A DNA stretch of 64,000 bases, taken from Diogma glabrata. Lineage: Eukaryota > Arthropoda > Insecta > Diptera > Cylindrotomidae. The notes under the pieces are model-generated. The model had not been told where the DNA came from. It did not search any database and saw nothing but the letters and a program-made list of their open reading frames with translations. The DNA lies in assembly GCA_963693315.1 (NCBI GenBank), contig OY856187.1, positions 385,005,461 to 385,069,460 on the forward strand. The letters are read 5' to 3'. This document shows, piece by piece, positions 60,100 through 64,000 of this stretch. The first letter of the stretch is position 1. Each line of letters opens with the position of its first letter. The position numbers and the translations under genes were made by a program.

Positions 60100-60500
60100 T
60101 AAACTTGTAACCGAAGGATTGAAGGAGCGAAGTCTCACCAAAATTGTAGTTGTGTCAACGTGAATTTTCTTTTATCTGCGACTTTGTGGAAAGCGCAATT
60201 GTCAAGCTTGTTCAGTGGCTCAGCGTCCACTTATGACCTTGTGATTGGGGTTGCTAATCGGTGGATACCCCTCTACTCAGCAGTATTGGAACCAACAGTC
60301 CATAGCGGGCACAACATTTGGTTCGTTCGACATACTGTTGCTTTTGGTCACCATTCAATACTATTATAACTGGCCAACGCTGTATATAACAACTTATCGT
60401 CGATCGGTCATTCACCTATAAGAAGCTGGATGAAAGGATGATCGACTAATACCATCGAAAAGGAGAAGAGGTGGGATTTGGATAAACCATGAGGTGAGTC
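60100..60500 (+). promoter_or_regulatory. leader block of copy B with ATG and splice donor
   Basis: GATAAACCATGAG then GTGAGT (60494-60499). The block matches 52540-52600 in copy A. The tail block follows only after about 1.4 kb (61950-62291), whereas in copy A it follows at once. No promoter element was identified. Confidence 0.4.
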
Positions 60501-60559
60501 ATAACTTTATTTTCAAGAATGAATGAAAATGGATATGTTTGTGGGTGTATGTGCGTGTG

Positions 60560-61950
60560 TATATAGATGGGTGTGTATGGGTGGGAAACCATAGTCTAAA
60601 TTAAGATGATTATCCCTGGTTAAATTTTCTATATTTTTTTTTTTGAATTTATTGATTAATTACTAATAATCGTTATGCAACGTGTAATCGACTTATAAGC
60701 GAATCCTTAATTCTGTTGCAATTATAACTGACATAACATAACACTGCTATTCCTCTATAATAAAATAGCCTAGACCTTCGATATTAAACAGAAAGCCAAA
60801 TATTATTCACTTAGGGGGTTATGATCAGGTTTGGGTGAACAAATTTCTATTTCATTATTTCATTTCTACATTTCATTATTTCATTTGTAACGAACTTGAA
60901 GTCCTGGAAGGTAATTGTTTATCGTCAATTGTACCAGAATATTGGTTTTCCTACCAAACATTTGTATTATATTGCGTGTACAACCAGAGGAGGAGAATTT
61001 GCATAAGCTATCAACTAAAATTAATTGGAGATGTAATCATTTGGACAAGGACCTCAAATCAAATAGCATCGAATTTTAAGATCTGTTTCTTGGTGTGTGT
61101 TTTATAATTCATCGGATCGACCTGATTGTCGAACAAGAGGGACAACTTTAATCACACTAGCCAACACAACAAACGATGCCTTCAGTTTATCCACAAATAT
61201 TTTTCTCTTGGCTTCGATTTCATTTTCCATCGAATTGTGTGTTAAATAGTTTGTGGAATTGCCAAAGCGATCCAACCGTGTCCTGGAAAGATGATCAAAC
61301 TGTTTTAATGGAGTTGATTATTTATTCGCCGTCGGTAAAGAACAGGCCGAGCCTAAATTTGTTCTTGAGGACCCTGTACCAGCGGGATGATTCTTATAAC
61401 TCGTATCAAAATATATTGTCGGCCATATTGGGTCGAACATTGTATATAATCTCTCCGATATATTGTTATTGACTTAATTAAAGTATTCAAATGTAATAAT
61501 AATTGTCAAAAATTCGCAACATAAAACAAATAAGGGGATGAACAAATTTTATTATAGTTTTTTTTTTTTTTCGATAAATTTATAAAACTATTTAGACCAA
61601 ATAATTGAACAGGTTACTTTTAACCAGTTGTCTTCTGTAGTTCTCCAAATTGTGCCTTAGTAAAAATTGACTAAGAAATGAATCACTACCAATATAAATA
61701 CGTTATTTTTGGTTTTATTTTTTTTTATTTGTTTTATTCAATATCCGAGATAGCAAAACAATATTTTCTTCTTAGGGTATCTCCATTGCAAATAATAACA
61801 AAATATATTTATATTGGCAATATTTTTTTATAGATTGATTTTCCTGGTGCCAATAAAATATTTCACTGTAAATAATAACCTATCCATTATAATAACAGAA
61901 CTATAGAAATTTTAAACAGTGGCGTGTATCTAGTGTGGTTGAATGTGGGC
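60560..61950. other. segment present in copy B but absent from copy A
   Basis: AT-rich. Two frames of 90 and 98 codons (60835-61107, 61176-61472) do not resemble any family I know. Could be an insertion in copy B or internal sequence lost from copy A. Confidence 0.35.
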
Positions 61951-62295
61951 ATGGATGAGGATATGGGTGATAGTGTGCATGTGTGGGAAGGTGCACGCAT
62001 GTATGAGGTGTGTGAGTGTGAGAGTATGTGAGTAAATGTGGGGATGGACATGCTGATCGCAATTCTTTCGCCAAAGCGGTCATCAGAGTCTCATTATTTC
62101 ACTTGCTTTGTTCTCATTTCCGTGTTTTCATGTATTTCGCGTACAATTCCGTTATTTGTGCTGGAGTAGCAGGATTTTCCTCTCGTCCCCACGGACTAAA
62201 AGCTAGCTTGGGGCTATTAAAACAAACTCGCTAGGTACGCGGCCTGCTATGCCTATTCGCTGCTAAGCAACGAAGATAGCGCTTCATTACACTTC

Positions 62296-62880
62296 CTTCA
62301 ATTGATAATAACACATTTAAACTCCAAGGAAGTGTGACGTTTCTGGGTTTTACTCTGCAAAAGCGGCTCAATTGGAAAGTTCATGTTGTAACTTTATGCG
62401 AAAATACAACTCAAGTTCTGTGGTAGTGCAAAGGGACTTCTGGAAGCAAATGGGATCGACTCCGAAAACGGTCTACTGACTGTTTAAATTAGTTGTCAGA
62501 CCCATTGTCAACTTTGGGCCCCCTGCATGGCTCTCGAGATTTTTGTTGTGAATGCGATCAAAAAACTGGAGACGGTACAAAAACTTGCTTGCTTATGTAT
62601 CACTGCTGTTTTCATGACAACGCCTACAGAGGGTCTGCGCCTACAGAGGGTTTTATAAGAGCTTCCTCCATTATACTTATTTGTAAAAATTAAGGCTTTT
62701 GAGGCTACGAGAAAACTCAAAATTCTGGAAAATATCATAATCTGTTGGAAAATCATCAAGGGTTATGAATGCATCTGGAAGAACACCTAACAATATAGTC
62801 CATTCTGACTGATGGCACAGTATCTCTAACTTCCTTTCGAAAGCAGTATAAAATTGTAATTTCAATGATAAAGGACCGCG
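62296..62880 (+). pseudogene. R1-like LINE reverse transcriptase, second part
   Basis: Continues from 55929: VTFLGFTLQKRLNWKVHV (post-catalytic 'YLG-x-x-LD-x-x-L-W-x-H'), then a KLVVRPIVNFGPPAWLSR segment, a NAIKKLETVQKLAC segment and a TTPTEGL segment, the R1/LOA C-terminal domain, in shifting frames up to about 62700. Beyond, the protein is hardly recognisable. Confidence 0.7.
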
Positions 62881-62963
62881 CTGTAGTTGATTTGCTATTG
62901 GGCAGTGCGGTCACTACGTTGATTTTAGTGGTCTGCTAAGGTAATTAATATTTTTGCCGATAG

Positions 62964-63119
62964 GTTCTGGACTACGCCGGACTAGCGGCAGTAGCGGTTT
63001 CAGCTGAAGAAAAAAGGAGATTTATACGAGCAGCTGAAGCTAGAAAAAGAGAAAAAGCGATCATCAGAAAACTAAAAGATAAAGCAAAGAAGAGAGCAGA
63101 CTGTAAAATCACTAAATAA
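62964..63119 (+). CDS. short basic reading frame (partial, no ATG)
   Basis: 52 codons open without an ATG: LDYAGLAAVAVSAEEKRRF then RAAEARKREKAIIRKLKDK, ending in TAA. Strongly K/R/E/A-rich, helical. I do not recognise it. It follows an AG (62962-62963), so it could be an exon, or the C-terminal end of an unrecognised element. Confidence 0.3.
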   Translation, partial: VLDYAGLAAVAVSAEEKRRFIRAAEARKREKAIIRKLKDKAKKRADCKITK

Positions 63120-63259
63120 TTGTAATAATTTTTTTTTTATATATAAATAAAGATATAAATTTTTCTTTTTATGATAAATAAATAGTTAGGTTAAAATAAA
63201 TAAATTTATTTTATTAAAATTAGTTAAAGAAAAATAAATTCATATTTCTCGACTCGAGC

Positions 63260-63457
63260 ATGGGTAATAAAGCCAACAAACCGATAAATAAAGAAGAGAT
63301 TTTTGTCTCAAACGGGGCCGGATCAGCCACGAATATTAATGCTGATATCCATAACGAAAAATATGAAATTATAGGCTCAGTGGTTATAATAATCTTAGTA
63401 ATACTTTTTATAATGTATAGATTTAAAAATCATTTAACAAAGTTTCAAATCAAATGA
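63260..63457 (+). CDS. small membrane ORF upstream of gypsy gag
   Basis: 65 codons starting MGNKANKPINKEEIF: a Gly after Met with basic residues, a typical N-myristoylation context. A hydrophobic segment near the end (IIGSVVIIILVILFIMY) followed by a basic tail. It overlaps the start of the gag frame. From memory, some insect gypsy elements carry a similar small MG-type membrane ORF before gag; function unknown. Intact here. Confidence 0.55.
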   Translation: MGNKANKPINKEEIFVSNGAGSATNINADIHNEKYEIIGSVVIIILVILFIMYRFKNHLTKFQIK

Positions 63458-63983
63458 TCTTCCAATTTTTTTAAATCTTGTTCAACATCTATGTGAAACA
63501 CTAAAAGATGCCGTAGAAAAGAAAAAATTGATACAATTTGTATTTGACACAAGACTGACTGCGAACGCGAAAACAAAATTAATTGCGGTTAAAAAACCTG
63601 AAAATGTCCATCAATTCAAAGAGACTTTTAATAAGATTTTTAAAAAGAAGACAACTTGTTTGAACATACAAACATAACTAACGCAATCCAGACAAGGTAA
63701 CCAATCCGCTGAAATTTTCGGTAACAAAATAGAGAACTTAATTACAGAGCTAAATGCGCTGCAAATAGCTGAACAGGGTGATGCACATGCGGAAATCATC
63801 ACAAAGCTAAATGAGCAGACAGGACTCAACTCATTCAAAAGTGGTCTCAATGAACCCACTAAAAATTTGGTCTATGCAGCAAGACTAACTTCGCTTCAGG
63901 AAGCAATACAATATGCTACTGAAATTGATGATCAATCAAAGACGGCGCGTATGTTACACTTTAACGCACGAAATTACAAATAA
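63430..63983 (+). pseudogene. Ty3/gypsy Gag, one stop
   Basis: Frame of about 180 codons: LVQHLCETLKDAVEKKKLIQ, LTANAKTKLIAV, then after one in-frame TAA (63675-63677) LTQSRQGNQSAEIFGNKIEN and LNSFKSGLNEPTKNLVYAAR. The 'RQ-x-x-x-E-x-x-x-x-x-I-x-x-L' and 'F-x-x-GL-x-x-x-x-x-x-x-x-x-A' spacing is that of gypsy Gag capsid. It ends at TAA 63981-63983; pol would lie beyond the window. No LTR was recognised on the left. Confidence 0.65.
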
Positions 63984-64000
63984 ATAAAAATTTCAAAAGA

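Larger units (their letters stand above)
55930..62291 (+). mobile_element. 6.4-kb insertion with TGTAA/TTACA ends and CTTC duplication
   Basis: Begins TGTAACAAAG at 55930 and ends TTCATTACA at 62291; CTTC precedes it (55926-55929) and follows it (62292-62295). The host LINE frame continues in phase when the insertion and one CTTC are ignored. The TG...CA ends and 4-bp duplication are those of an LTR retroelement, but no gag or pol is visible. It may be a non-autonomous large element (LARD-like) or a heavily nested LTR. It contains a sterol acyltransferase fragment, a possible hAT scrap, a Jockey fragment and a leader with ATG plus splice donor. Confidence 0.6.

Overview
This is an AT-rich stretch of an animal nuclear genome, most likely an insect and possibly a dipteran. 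The evidence is the mix of mobile elements: an irritans-type mariner, an env-bearing Ty3/gypsy errantivirus, Jockey-, R1- and R2-type LINEs, a Penelope-like element, a Crypton-type tyrosine recombinase with short introns, hAT remnants and several foldback elements. I see no intact host gene and no rRNA or tRNA gene. The only host-like coding fragment is a broken piece of a sterol O-acyltransferase gene. Nearly every reading frame of note belongs to a transposon in decay, and the window is best read as a stack of nested insertions.

Layout. 1-5.2 kb: a LINE endonuclease scrap, a hAT C-terminus, small palindromes, and a Jockey-like LINE on the minus strand. 7.1-8.4 kb: a mariner with one frameshift and a damaged 3' end. 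10.2-12.6 kb: a foldback element carrying a 270-bp-arm palindrome, then a 9-bp minisatellite and part of a second copy. 12.6-21.5 kb: an 8.9-kb errantivirus inserted into that second copy (4-bp target duplication CACG), with two LTRs, primer-binding site, an unusual hairpin-rich leader, gag, a broken pol, and a broken env that itself carries a solo LTR of another family (duplication ATAT). 24.9-32.3 kb: a minus-strand LINE split in two by a Penelope-like element and by a tyrosine-recombinase element with 57-bp terminal inverted repeats. 32.6-37.6 kb: three kinds of degenerate tandem repeat. 37.8-44.3 kb: a minus-strand gypsy element split by an R2-like LINE (restriction-like endonuclease) and the tail of a second, plus-strand gypsy element. 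44.3-53 kb: mostly non-coding, with a long repeat-family copy that includes a 1.1-kb tandem array. 53-62.9 kb: a plus-strand R1-like LINE cut exactly in frame by a 6.4-kb element with TGTAA/TTACA ends and a CTTC duplication; that element holds the sterol acyltransferase fragment and other debris. 62.9-64 kb: the start of another gypsy element with a small myristoylation-type membrane ORF ahead of gag.

How the parts work together: there is no operon-like organisation. The useful relations are insertional order (which element interrupts which) and, within the errantivirus, the linkage of leader, splice donor, splice acceptor and env. The most novel-looking signal is in the errantivirus leader: six hairpins sharing a CGGTATA-type loop while their stems differ yet stay complementary. 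The intron-bearing Crypton-type recombinase inside inverted repeats is the second candidate.
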